DNA of 12,377 bases, from assembly GCA_031282385.1 (NCBI GenBank), contig JAITDV010000488.1, positions 1-12,377 of the forward strand. Direction: 5' to 3'. Shown piece by piece: positions 1-6,576 of this stretch (position 1 is its first letter; the number at the start of each line of letters is the position of its first letter). The stretch comes from Planctomycetaceae bacterium. GTDB lineage: Bacteria > Planctomycetota > Planctomycetia > Pirellulales > Thermoguttaceae. The position numbers and the translations under genes are program-made. The notes below the pieces were generated by a model. The model did no database searches and was not told the origin of the DNA. It saw nothing but the letters and a program-made list of their open reading frames with translations.

Positions 1-114
1 TATGAAAAATTTGCAGATTTTTCGGACGCTTGCTTATACTTCTTTAAAAATATAAAGAAGTACAAGGCTGAACTACGTACTATCGCAACTGAAAAATTCC
101 ACATCCCATCATAA
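1..114 (+). CDS. IS630-family transposase, C-terminal fragment (runs off the left edge)
   Basis: An open frame enters from the window edge in frame 1 and stops at TAA 112-114, giving 37 residues. The residues include KFADFSDACLYFFKNIKKY followed by an EKFHIPS end. This matches, from memory, the tail of IS630-family (Tc1/mariner-like) DDE transposases, which usually end with an aromatic-rich FF-N-Y stretch and a short TExFxI tail. The catalytic DDE residues would lie outside the window, so it cannot be told whether the gene is intact. IS630 elements insert at TA dinucleotides, which matters because TA-flanked small repeats are common in this window. No clear terminal inverted repeat was identified in the 50 bases after the stop. 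The family assignment is moderately sure; the frame could instead belong to a related DDE transposase. Confidence 0.55.
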   Translation, partial: YEKFADFSDACLYFFKNIKKYKAELRTIATEKFHIPS

Positions 115-162
115 AAAAATATAACTTTTGCGTTACAAAAAAGGTTTTTTAAAGTAAAAAGA

Positions 163-256
163 GTATATAAATTACTTGAATCAATAGCATAAAAGCCTGC
201 TTTCGATAGGTATGTAGGCGGTGGTAAAGGAAATTTAAAGTGTGAACTGTTTAAAA
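163..256 (+). repeat. Family A MITE-like repeat, copy 1 (diverged)
   Basis: The left end resembles TATAAATTGCGTGACTCAAG and the right end reads AAATTTAAAGTGTGAACTG. In the middle GCCTGC (195-200) can pair with GTAGGC (214-219), with one G-T pair. It has the same orientation as the copy at 11768-11874 and the opposite orientation (read on +) to those at 5527 and 6473. It lies between the transposase fragment and the TolC gene. Confidence 0.7.
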
Positions 257-270
257 TGTGAAGAGTATAT

Positions 271-301
271 TTGTCCATTTTAAACGGTTTACTCATATAA
301 T
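271..301 (+). promoter_or_regulatory. Possible sigma-70 promoter of the TolC-family gene
   Basis: A perfect -10 box TATAAT lies at 296-301. The best -35 candidate is TTGTCC at 271-276, leaving a 19-bp spacer, which is longer than ideal. Transcription would start near 308, about 40 bases before the ATG at 347. It sits just outside the family A repeat. Confidence 0.4.
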
Positions 302-346
302 TTCGATAATTGCGGAAACAGTTACAAATTTTTATTGAAAATTATT

Positions 347-1765
347 ATGAAAATAAATAAGGTATTGTACCGATTATTTGGAATATTTGTTACAAAAAAT
401 AATTTGTTATATTTTTTTACAATTTTTTTTGCATTACCAATTTTTGTCCAAGCTCAAACAGCGATGTTACCACCGCCTCCAATGCCGCCGTTTCAACATA
501 CGGCGCCGCGTTCTGCCGGTCAAAAGTATATTGAGGAAGTTTGGAGTGAACTTGAAAATGCAACATTTGCAACACCTACATTTGAAGAGCTTGGTACGCT
601 TCACGAAGGTTATTCTTTTGAAGAAATTTGGGAACTTGCCCGTAAATCAAATCCTTCATTGCGTAAAAAAGCAAACTTAATCACGGCAGCAAGAGGTCAA
701 AAAACACAAAAAAGTTTGTATCCGAATCCGACATTATTCTACGCCGGCGATAATCTCGGCGTAAATGACAAAATTGGTAAACACGGTTTAGCTATTTCAC
801 AAGAAATCGTTCCGGCAAAAAAGAAAAAACTTGATCGTGCTATTGCGTCTTTCGATGTTATTGCCGCGCAAAAAGAATACTCAATGGAATGCGTAAAATT
901 ACACAACGATCTGCATATTGCATATAACGAATTGATACACGCAATTTTGATATGTAAAGTCGAACAATTTGCACAAGATATTAGTAACGATTTGCTTCAA
1001 GTCGCAAAAACATTACAAGCTGCAGGTAAATCAAATTCTATTGATGTGCTGCAATTTCAGACAATGTTGTTTTCGTCGGCGTTGAATCTCAAGCAAGCTG
1101 AAAATAATAGATTAGCAAAATGGCAAAATCTTGTATCAATTGCCGGCATACCTGACTTGCCGTATCAACCTGTTCGCGGTTCACTAATTGACCGTACTCC
1201 GCGCCGCGACTGGAAAACAACTTGGACTCAATTTCAACACACAAGTCCGCAACTCGAATTGGCAAATTTAAAAATCACACAGGCAAGATCACAACTTGCA
1301 CGTGCAAAAGCCGATAGAACGTCAAATGTTGTTGCAACATTTTCTATGGCAAGAGATATTCCGGCTAAAAAAACTGTTCCATTTGTCGGCATTTTGTTGC
1401 CGTTGAATATTTACGATAGGAATCAAGGAAATATTGCTAAAGCGGGCGCAGAAGTCGCGGTTACTAATAGAGAAGTTGAGCGGTTGACGTTATCATTACA
1501 AAAACGGTTAGCGGAAGTGTTTTACCGATATGACAACGCATGTGAGTTGATTCGGGTTTATGAGAAAAATATCATTCCTGATTCTTTTGAAGCGTTACGA
1601 AAAATTGGAGAAAATTATTCAGATGGAAAAATGACATATCTTGAGTTATACGCACAACGAAAATTTGTCATCAACACACTATTACAATACATCGACGCTC
1701 TAAAAACAAAAGCAATTACTACCATACAAATAGACGGAATGCTGTTGGAAGGAACATTAGATTGA
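347..1765 (+). CDS. TolC-family outer-membrane efflux protein (CzcC/CusC-like)
   Basis: This is the outer-membrane channel component of a tripartite efflux pump, probably of the heavy-metal RND type. The N-terminus has a long hydrophobic signal segment ending FVQA before QTA, with no lipobox cysteine, then a proline-rich linker PPPPMPP. Two outer-membrane efflux repeats follow, about residues 90-265 and 295-465; the second contains LPLNIYDRNQGNI, typical of CzcC-like proteins. The length (472 aa from this start) fits the family. A TTG at 335 would add four residues, but the ATG is preferred; neither has a clear Shine-Dalgarno. No membrane-fusion (CusB-like) or RND pump (CusA-like) gene is next to it in this window, so it is an orphan here. 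The next gene converges on it. Family assignment is firm; the metal substrate is inference. Confidence 0.88.
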   Translation: MKINKVLYRLFGIFVTKNNLLYFFTIFFALPIFVQAQTAMLPPPPMPPFQHTAPRSAGQKYIEEVWSELENATFATPTFEELGTLHEGYSFEEIWELARKSNPSLRKKANLITAARGQKTQKSLYPNPTLFYAGDNLGVNDKIGKHGLAISQEIVPAKKKKLDRAIASFDVIAAQKEYSMECVKLHNDLHIAYNELIHAILICKVEQFAQDISNDLLQVAKTLQAAGKSNSIDVLQFQTMLFSSALNLKQAENNRLAKWQNLVSIAGIPDLPYQPVRGSLIDRTPRRDWKTTWTQFQHTSPQLELANLKITQARSQLARAKADRTSNVVATFSMARDIPAKKTVPFVGILLPLNIYDRNQGNIAKAGAEVAVTNREVERLTLSLQKRLAEVFYRYDNACELIRVYEKNIIPDSFEALRKIGENYSDGKMTYLELYAQRKFVINTLLQYIDALKTKAITTIQIDGMLLEGTLD

Positions 1766-1795
1766 ATTCGGAATTATCTGATAGGAATTGCTTAC

Positions 1796-1885
1796 AAGTT
1801 GGTTTTGAATAATTATGAATATTTTTGTATCATTTAATTCGATTGGAGCAATTGAACGAGATGATACAAAAAACAAAACCGACTT
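1796..1885. terminator. Long palindrome between convergent genes, probable bidirectional terminator
   Basis: A perfect 12-bp stem TTTTTGTATCAT (1822-1833) pairs with ATGATACAAAAA (1861-1872); the A/T runs would give a U-tract in both directions. The loop can itself pair in part (TTAATTCGATTG with CAATTGAACGAG, 8 of 12). Outside it AAGTTGGTTTTG (1796-1807) matches the complement of CAAAACCGACTT (1874-1885) at 11 of 12. It sits exactly between the TolC gene and the convergent nuclease gene. It could also be a small palindromic mobile element. Confidence 0.6.
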
Positions 1886-1912
1886 TTAAATAATGAAGTA
1901 GCTAGCGTTATT

Positions 1913-4852
1913 TTATTTTGGAATATTGTCTAAGCAGATAGGTGCGTAATCTTCGCAGTAGTTTGGCGGCGGGTCGGTGAGTTTGAAATTGTTTGCTCGG
2001 ATGTTGCGTACAATTTCTTTTGCCTGTGATATTGCTTCGTCTAATTCTGGTTGGTTCCATTTTGCCGGTTTGATTTCTGTATTATTATTTTTTGACAAAT
2101 TTACATACGCGAGATTTATTGTTGCGCTAAATCTGCCTGTTCGTTGCAAGATATAATTATAAAGTGGTAACTGAAAATCTAACCATTTATCGTTTTTATA
2201 ACTGTCTTCAGGCGACTTGTTTGAGGTTTTATAATCAATGATTGTGTATTTTTTGTTTTCTTCGTTGTAGTCAATTCTGTCAATTCTTCCGATTAAAAAT
2301 GTTTTTTCGCCATCTACATCAAGGAAATTTGTACCGTTACATTCTGTTTTATCCAACTTAAATTCTACATGTAAAATTTTATTCCCGTTTCTCCGGTGTT
2401 TTGCTTGACATTGTGCAAATGATTCTAACCGGCTTACCGCACGTTCAATCTGAATAGTAATTGCCGCACGCGGAGATTCGCCGAAATTCTTTAATGCAAT
2501 TTCAGACAATTTATTTTTGAGCCACGATTCTATAAATTCGGCGTTCTCTGAATTGCGTATTGTTTCATCGCTTATGCCGAACTCATACAAAACCGCATGT
2601 ATCAAATTGCCGAATCCAAGTGGAGTAATTTCCTCCGCCGAATCGTCAATTGGAAAAAGACCAAGACGCCGCTTGAGATAATAACGATACGGACAACGTA
2701 CATAATCTGCAAATTCCGTAACCCACATTTCACGAATCGTTTCAATATACGGCAACTCCGGTTCATGAAACATAAATTTGTTTGCCAACTTATCATCAAG
2801 CGAATTTACAAGAATCACTTTAGGTTGTTTCGGCATTTCACCCAAAAATTGCTTAACACGTTTGGCAAGTTTCATTCGTTCTTTAGGATTGTTGTCATCC
2901 GTAGCAAAAAGCAATCTGCTCGGAATCATCGTAAGATCACCTGCAACCGAAAACCGTGAACAAATTAAATGAACGTTACCTTGTTGCCGTGTATTTATTG
3001 TAACAGTAAGTGCGTAAAGGTCGCGGGCGTAACGCCGTTTGTTGTCCAGTATCTTCAAATCAACACGAATCTTGTCCGGCAAAAACGTATCAGCAATCAT
3101 AAAAGACGGAATAAAACCATCATTCATTCCAGACACAATTAAAAGTTGCGCGTCATCCATCGCCGCCTCAAGCCAACCGATTAAATCTATCGCAGCAGCA
3201 TCAGGATAAGGAGAAATAAATTCAGGATTAAGCAACGACAATTGCAGATTTATCGTTTCAAAAATTGTCATTGCCGGTAACAATTCTTTGGGAATTTTAT
3301 TAATCCTGCGGTTTATATCTGCAATACAGTCAAGTGATTCTTTTATTATTGATCGATTATTATTGTAGTACAATTGTGTAAGAATTGAGTTGATTTTTTC
3401 AAGATAAATTTCAGGTTGTTTGCGAGGCTCTTCAATATTGTGCGGATCAAAAATATCAAGCCCGATTAAACCGCAAATAACTTCCCACATTTTTGTAATC
3501 ACTTCATCCATTTCTTTTGTGGTATTGTTATCGGCGTAAAATGATTGCCAGTTACCGTCAATTTTATCGGGAATAAATTTATTGCAATATTGATCAAGTG
3601 CCAACAATAATTTGTAATGTTTTGTGTCGGCGGAGAATTTTTGTTTCAAAAAATCATACATGTCGGGATGACGGACAAGCTCCGCTAAATTCATAAAACT
3701 ACGCGACTTAATAAACCGCGAAAGCAAATCAAGAAAACGATAAACCGGCGTATGTTTTAATTCCATACCTTTAAAATGCGACAACTTTATATTTGCTTCT
3801 TTGAAACGCCGCTTAAAAAACGGCAACGTTTCATTGTTCGCCGCAACTATAGAAATTTCGCCCGCCGCAAACTTACCGTCCGGCGAATCAGGATTACACG
3901 CAACATTGAGACGCCGTAACACCGCATCCGCCTCAAAATCAGAACGCTCAACAATCTCAATCTGCGAATCATCAATCCAAACAACTTCATTGATCCACTT
4001 ATCAGGAATAATACAACCGCATTCATCAAACTGATCTTTCTTTTCGTCAGGCGCAAAAATCAATGCTGTTACAAATTCAGAAAACTTTTTAACAAGTTCC
4101 TTCTGCAACGTATTCATATCAACCAAACCAACAAGAAAAAATTGTTTGTTTTGTTTTTTGAGAGAGTCGCGTATTTTTTCGTATTCTTTTTTGGCTTTTT
4201 CGCCTTTATTTTTTACAGCAAATAAACGCGCGCTTTGTAAGTCCCAGATTTCATACTCATCAATAATTTCGTGGTATTTTTTTTTCAATTCAGCAAGAGT
4301 TTCCCATCTTGTAGTTTCTTGCGGCAAGCCGAGAGCTTTACATTTTTGCGCTATATTCTCGAAGTCAATACTTTCTGAAACAAGTTCATAATGCAGCGAC
4401 GCAAATGTTCTTCCCAACGCAAGACCGTTTTCAATATCATATTCGTCGAGAGTAAACGGCAAAAGATGTTGCAACGCTGTAGGATTAGAAGTTTGCAGAT
4501 CGAGGATTGCGCGTCGCCATGCGAAGTGTTGGGTTTCGTCGTTTGCGATAGGGTAATGTTGTTCGTAGAATTTTTCGGGCAATGAACTGAGCGTAATAAA
4601 TTCTGGCGGATACCATGCGGGATCAAGCTCGCCCTTGTCTGCAAGAATAGTAACTTGCTCTGTCAATATTTCCTCAAATCGCGGAATTGCACGATGAACA
4701 GGAAACGCCAAAACAACAGAAGACAAATCAAACCGCCGCGTTACTTTGACATTATCAGAATCAACTCGTTCCAATACAAATTTGTCAAGTAAATATTTTG
4801 CAGTTTTAAAAAGCAACGGACAATCCCAATCAAGAAATTCTCGCTTTATCAT
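1913..4852 (-). CDS. AddB-like protein: inactive helicase fold plus PD-(D/E)XK nuclease
   Basis: Predicted DNA-repair nuclease of the AddB/RecB-nuclease family, acting on double-strand ends or in recombination. Numbering is from the TTG at 4885 (990 aa). There is no Walker A motif near the N-terminus, as expected for the inactivated helicase half of AddB; the family's GxNxGxxP loop appears as GMNDGFIP (586-593). The nuclease domain is at the C-terminus: His763 in GNLIHA, Asp869 in GRIDRID, the catalytic Asp884-Tyr-Lys886 in IIDYKT, and Gln905/Tyr909 in QLPLY. Cysteines for a Fe-S cluster are Cys731 (RCPYRYY), Cys977 and Cys984; the usual fourth one appears to be replaced by a Pro. The ATG at 4852 is chosen because FLDWDCPLL begins right after it, as I recall for planctomycete homologues; ATG 4882 is possible. 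No AddA helicase gene is adjacent. Confidence 0.85.
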   Translation of the reverse strand: MIKREFLDWDCPLLFKTAKYLLDKFVLERVDSDNVKVTRRFDLSSVVLAFPVHRAIPRFEEILTEQVTILADKGELDPAWYPPEFITLSSLPEKFYEQHYPIANDETQHFAWRRAILDLQTSNPTALQHLLPFTLDEYDIENGLALGRTFASLHYELVSESIDFENIAQKCKALGLPQETTRWETLAELKKKYHEIIDEYEIWDLQSARLFAVKNKGEKAKKEYEKIRDSLKKQNKQFFLVGLVDMNTLQKELVKKFSEFVTALIFAPDEKKDQFDECGCIIPDKWINEVVWIDDSQIEIVERSDFEADAVLRRLNVACNPDSPDGKFAAGEISIVAANNETLPFFKRRFKEANIKLSHFKGMELKHTPVYRFLDLLSRFIKSRSFMNLAELVRHPDMYDFLKQKFSADTKHYKLLLALDQYCNKFIPDKIDGNWQSFYADNNTTKEMDEVITKMWEVICGLIGLDIFDPHNIEEPRKQPEIYLEKINSILTQLYYNNNRSIIKESLDCIADINRRINKIPKELLPAMTIFETINLQLSLLNPEFISPYPDAAAIDLIGWLEAAMDDAQLLIVSGMNDGFIPSFMIADTFLPDKIRVDLKILDNKRRYARDLYALTVTINTRQQGNVHLICSRFSVAGDLTMIPSRLLFATDDNNPKERMKLAKRVKQFLGEMPKQPKVILVNSLDDKLANKFMFHEPELPYIETIREMWVTEFADYVRCPYRYYLKRRLGLFPIDDSAEEITPLGFGNLIHAVLYEFGISDETIRNSENAEFIESWLKNKLSEIALKNFGESPRAAITIQIERAVSRLESFAQCQAKHRRNGNKILHVEFKLDKTECNGTNFLDVDGEKTFLIGRIDRIDYNEENKKYTIIDYKTSNKSPEDSYKNDKWLDFQLPLYNYILQRTGRFSATINLAYVNLSKNNNTEIKPAKWNQPELDEAISQAKEIVRNIRANNFKLTDPPPNYCEDYAPICLDNIPK

Positions 4853-4874
4853 TTTTTTAAGTTTGATGTACTTA

Positions 4875-4943
4875 TTACACATCAATAATTTTTTTTACGA
4901 TATTGTTCATATTTGTCATGTCTCTAAAGTCTATTTTGTCCAT
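4875..4943 (-). CDS. Possible 22-residue upstream ORF (doubtful)
   Basis: An ATG at 4943 opens a 22-codon frame (MDKIDFRDMTNMNNIVKKII, then DV) whose stop overlaps the alternative ATG of the nuclease gene at 4882 by 8 bases. That arrangement would allow translational coupling. However, most of it is made from the GGAC-rich repeat motif (4898-4941), there is no Shine-Dalgarno, and no family is recognised. It may be chance. Confidence 0.15.
   Translation of the reverse strand: MDKIDFRDMTNMNNIVKKIIDV
4898..4941 (-). repeat. GGAC-rich dispersed motif, copy 1
   Basis: On the minus strand the motif starts GGACAAAATAGACTTT and runs on through ACATGACAAA to AACAATATCG. It is similar to the copies at 7555-7596 and 9718-9752 (+). 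It lies 18 bases from a solo family A end, and the other two copies also lie near family A ends. Confidence 0.5.
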
Positions 4944-4959
4944 TGCAAAAAAGAAAATA

Positions 4960-4981
4960 TATACTCTGCTTGTACTATAAA
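4960..4981 (+). repeat. Solo end of family A repeat
   Basis: The sequence TATACTCTGCTTGTACTATA, plus AA, matches the TATACTGCTCGTACTATAAA end of the full copies with one 2-base insertion. No other part of the repeat is recognisable nearby. It also provides the -10 box proposed for the nuclease gene. Confidence 0.6.
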
Positions 4982-5001
4982 CATCCGTCGATTCTTATCA
5001 A
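4974..5001 (-). promoter_or_regulatory. Possible promoter of the AddB-like gene
   Basis: Read on the minus strand: -35 TTGATA (5001-4996), 16-bp spacer, -10 TATAGT (4979-4974). The -10 lies inside the solo family A end, so the repeat may have supplied the promoter. The expected start is near 4967, leaving an untranslated leader of about 85-115 bases. Confidence 0.4.
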
Positions 5002-5048
5002 GCTTGACGAAAATTTCACACATTATACTTGATAGTTACCATTAATCT

Positions 5049-5438
5049 TTATTCCTGATTTTGTGTTTTTTGATTATTATTTTTTTCGGCGGGGACGTAC
5101 ACAACACGACCATCAGGTAATCGATAGGCTTGACCGAGTAATTCGCCGCGTCCTGCACCGATAGCAGTTGTTGCCTCGTAGTGTTTAATTTCTTCGCCTT
5201 CCTTGATAATTATTTCCATATCATGTTGACCCGGATTTGTGATTACTGTGTAATCTTTGTTTTTCAAAAGAGACGGAACTTGTAAAAACGAAACCAACGC
5301 AACCATTAACGCAACAGAAAAAACAAGCATCACGTCAACAAGATTCGCCACCGATGAAAGAGGATTAATATCGCTCTCAGGTTCTTCTTCCAATAAAACC
5401 CGTCCTTTAGACGATTTCAACGATTGTAAATTTAACAT
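5049..5438 (-). CDS. DUF2149 domain protein, ExbD-like partner of the ExbB channel
   Basis: A 129-residue protein with one transmembrane helix (about residues 30-53) preceded by the DUF2149 hallmark INPLSSVANLVDVMLVF. Asp35 lies in the first part of that helix, the position where ExbD/TolR carry their proton-binding Asp. The rest is outside the membrane and ends with the family's GRGELLGQAYRLPDGRVVYV (residues 96-115). DUF2149 genes commonly sit next to MotA/TolQ/ExbB channel genes, in archaea such as Methanosarcina and in some bacteria (recalled association). Here the ExbB-type gene is the next one upstream on the same strand, 344 bp away because repeats lie between them. Likely role: stator subunit coupling ion flow to an envelope process; the process is unknown. 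The start ATG has only AAAG upstream. Confidence 0.85.
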   Translation of the reverse strand: MLNLQSLKSSKGRVLLEEEPESDINPLSSVANLVDVMLVFSVALMVALVSFLQVPSLLKNKDYTVITNPGQHDMEIIIKEGEEIKHYEATTAIGAGRGELLGQAYRLPDGRVVYVPAEKNNNQKTQNQE

Positions 5439-5526
5439 CTTTATTTTGTGGATATGTTATTGAATTTGACAATATTCTCTTCAAACTTTTTTAGTTCACA
5501 ATCAAACGTTATCATGCTAATCATTA

Positions 5527-5630
5527 TTTAAACTGTTCACACTTAAATTTACTTTACAGCCGTCTGCTTAACCATCGGAAATCAGGCTTTTATGTTCTTG
5601 AGTTGCGCTATTTATAGTACGAGCAGTATA
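5527..5630 (-). repeat. Family A MITE-like repeat, copy 2 (full length)
   Basis: It begins TTTAAACTGTTCACACTTAA and ends TTTATAGTACGAGCAGTATA. The last 20 bases (5611-5630) are identical to 6557-6576. TA dinucleotides lie at both borders. The central hairpin is degraded (GCCTGATT against AAGCAGAC). Strand is given in the sense of the 11768 copy. Confidence 0.85.
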
Positions 5631-5680
5631 TGACATTATTTTTTGGGTTGACAAATAAGATGATCGCTTGTTATTAAAAA

Positions 5681-5778
5681 GTAACTATTCAGTCGGCAAC
5701 TCCGCAACTCTACACGTAAAAAATTCTTGGCAGTCATGAACGCAGTGCCGTGACCGCTTAAAACAACTGAATAGCTGC
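5681..5778. repeat. Small inverted-repeat unit (family C) after the ExbB gene
   Basis: The left end GTAACTATTCAGTCG (5681-5695) and the right end AACTGAATAGCTGC (5765-5778) are inverted copies sharing CTATTCAGT; weaker matching continues outward for about 10 more bases. The same 15-mer is found exactly on the minus strand at 8906-8920, and a variant at 9169-9183. This suggests a second small mobile repeat family, only partly defined here. Confidence 0.45.
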
Positions 5779-5782
5779 TTTA

Positions 5783-6364
5783 TTATTTTATTTCCGGGAC
5801 TCGCTCGGCGGCAAATGATAGCAGAATAGAATCATCACGATACCAACTTTTTTTCGCACTATGAATTGACAACGCAATCAAGCTAATAAGAACTCCGACA
5901 ACTGTTGTTGCGAATGCTATTATCATGTTATTTGACAACGTTTCCAGATCGCCTCTTGCCAAACCGACCAACGCGGGACCTAATGGAATAAGTGTTCCCA
6001 TTAATCCAATTGCCGGACCGTATTTAGTAAGGTCGGAAATTTTTTGTAATTCGGTACGGCGCGACGATTCAACTGAAGCGATACGTTTATTGATGAGAAG
6101 TTGATCTTTGCTGTCGGAAATAATCAAATTCAACGTTACTTCAAAATCGTTATTACCATCAAACGGCGGTATAACAGCGGACTTGCTTTCAAGTGCTGTT
6201 ACAAGTTCTTTTTCTTTCTTACGGCGCTGCATCCGCGATATAAACTCACTAACCGTGATTCCAGCAAGATAAAGCGTGTAAACAAGACCGAAAAGCAACG
6301 CTAACATTACCGGAATCATCAACGAAATTGAGATAATGTAGAAAATTGATGAAAGGATTGACAT
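5783..6364 (-). CDS. MotA/TolQ/ExbB proton-channel family protein
   Basis: A 193-residue inner-membrane channel subunit. Transmembrane helices are about residues 8-35, 114-137 and 147-168, the three-helix pattern of ExbB/TolQ. The basic stretch RMQRRKKEKE (44-53) follows helix 1, and a cytoplasmic region lies between helices 1 and 2. The signature is in helix 2: GPAIGLMGTLIPLGPALVGL (116-135), followed by NNMIIAFATTVVGVLISLIA in helix 3. It is expected to form an ion channel with the DUF2149 protein, using proton or sodium flow to move an envelope partner. A 7-TM protein is encoded directly upstream (193 bp), so the three genes are probably one unit. The ATG has no obvious Shine-Dalgarno. Family firm; physiological role unknown. 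Confidence 0.9.
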   Translation of the reverse strand: MSILSSIFYIISISLMIPVMLALLFGLVYTLYLAGITVSEFISRMQRRKKEKELVTALESKSAVIPPFDGNNDFEVTLNLIISDSKDQLLINKRIASVESSRRTELQKISDLTKYGPAIGLMGTLIPLGPALVGLARGDLETLSNNMIIAFATTVVGVLISLIALSIHSAKKSWYRDDSILLSFAAERVPEIK

Positions 6365-6472
6365 TTGATTTAATGTTGTAGTAGTTAATTGTTAGTAGTA
6401 GGCATTGGCAAACCGATATATTTTTCGTAATGCTCCGATAATATCTTTTGTCCAATACAATGAAAAGGTTTA

Positions 6473-6576
6473 TTAAACTGTTCACACTTGAAATTTAGTT
6501 TACCGTTGCCTGCTTACTTATCTTAAAGCAAGTTTTTACGCTCTTGAGTCAGGCAATTTATAGTACGAGCAGTATA
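6473..6576 (-). repeat. Family A MITE-like repeat, copy 3 (full length), overlapping a gene's 3' end
   Basis: It begins TTAAACTGTTCACACTTGAA and ends TTTATAGTACGAGCAGTATA at 6557-6576. On the minus strand ACTTGCTT (6533-6526) can pair with AAGCAGGC (6515-6508): seven pairs including one G-T. TA lies at 6471-6472 and at the far end. The TIR supplies the stop codon of the 6558-7331 gene. Confidence 0.85.

Larger units (their letters stand above)
5439..5782. other. 344-bp spacer within the putative ExbB/DUF2149 operon, filled by repeats
   Basis: This spacer holds a complete family A repeat (5527-5630) and a second inverted-repeat unit bounded by GTAACTATTCAGTCG and its imperfect complement (5681-5778). 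The remaining 150 bases show no open frame with a plausible start. GGCAGTCATGAACGCAGTGCC (5730-5750) on the minus strand could form an imperfect stem followed by a T-run, a possible weak terminator for the ExbB gene. Confidence 0.5.

Noticed and set aside
335..346. TTG start at 335 for the TolC-family gene
   Set aside because: The ATG four codons later gives a normal signal peptide and there is no Shine-Dalgarno favouring TTG.
2597..4644. Several 60-120 codon frames antisense or out of frame within the nuclease gene
   Set aside because: They lie wholly within a gene with strong family motifs and show no independent domain or start signals.
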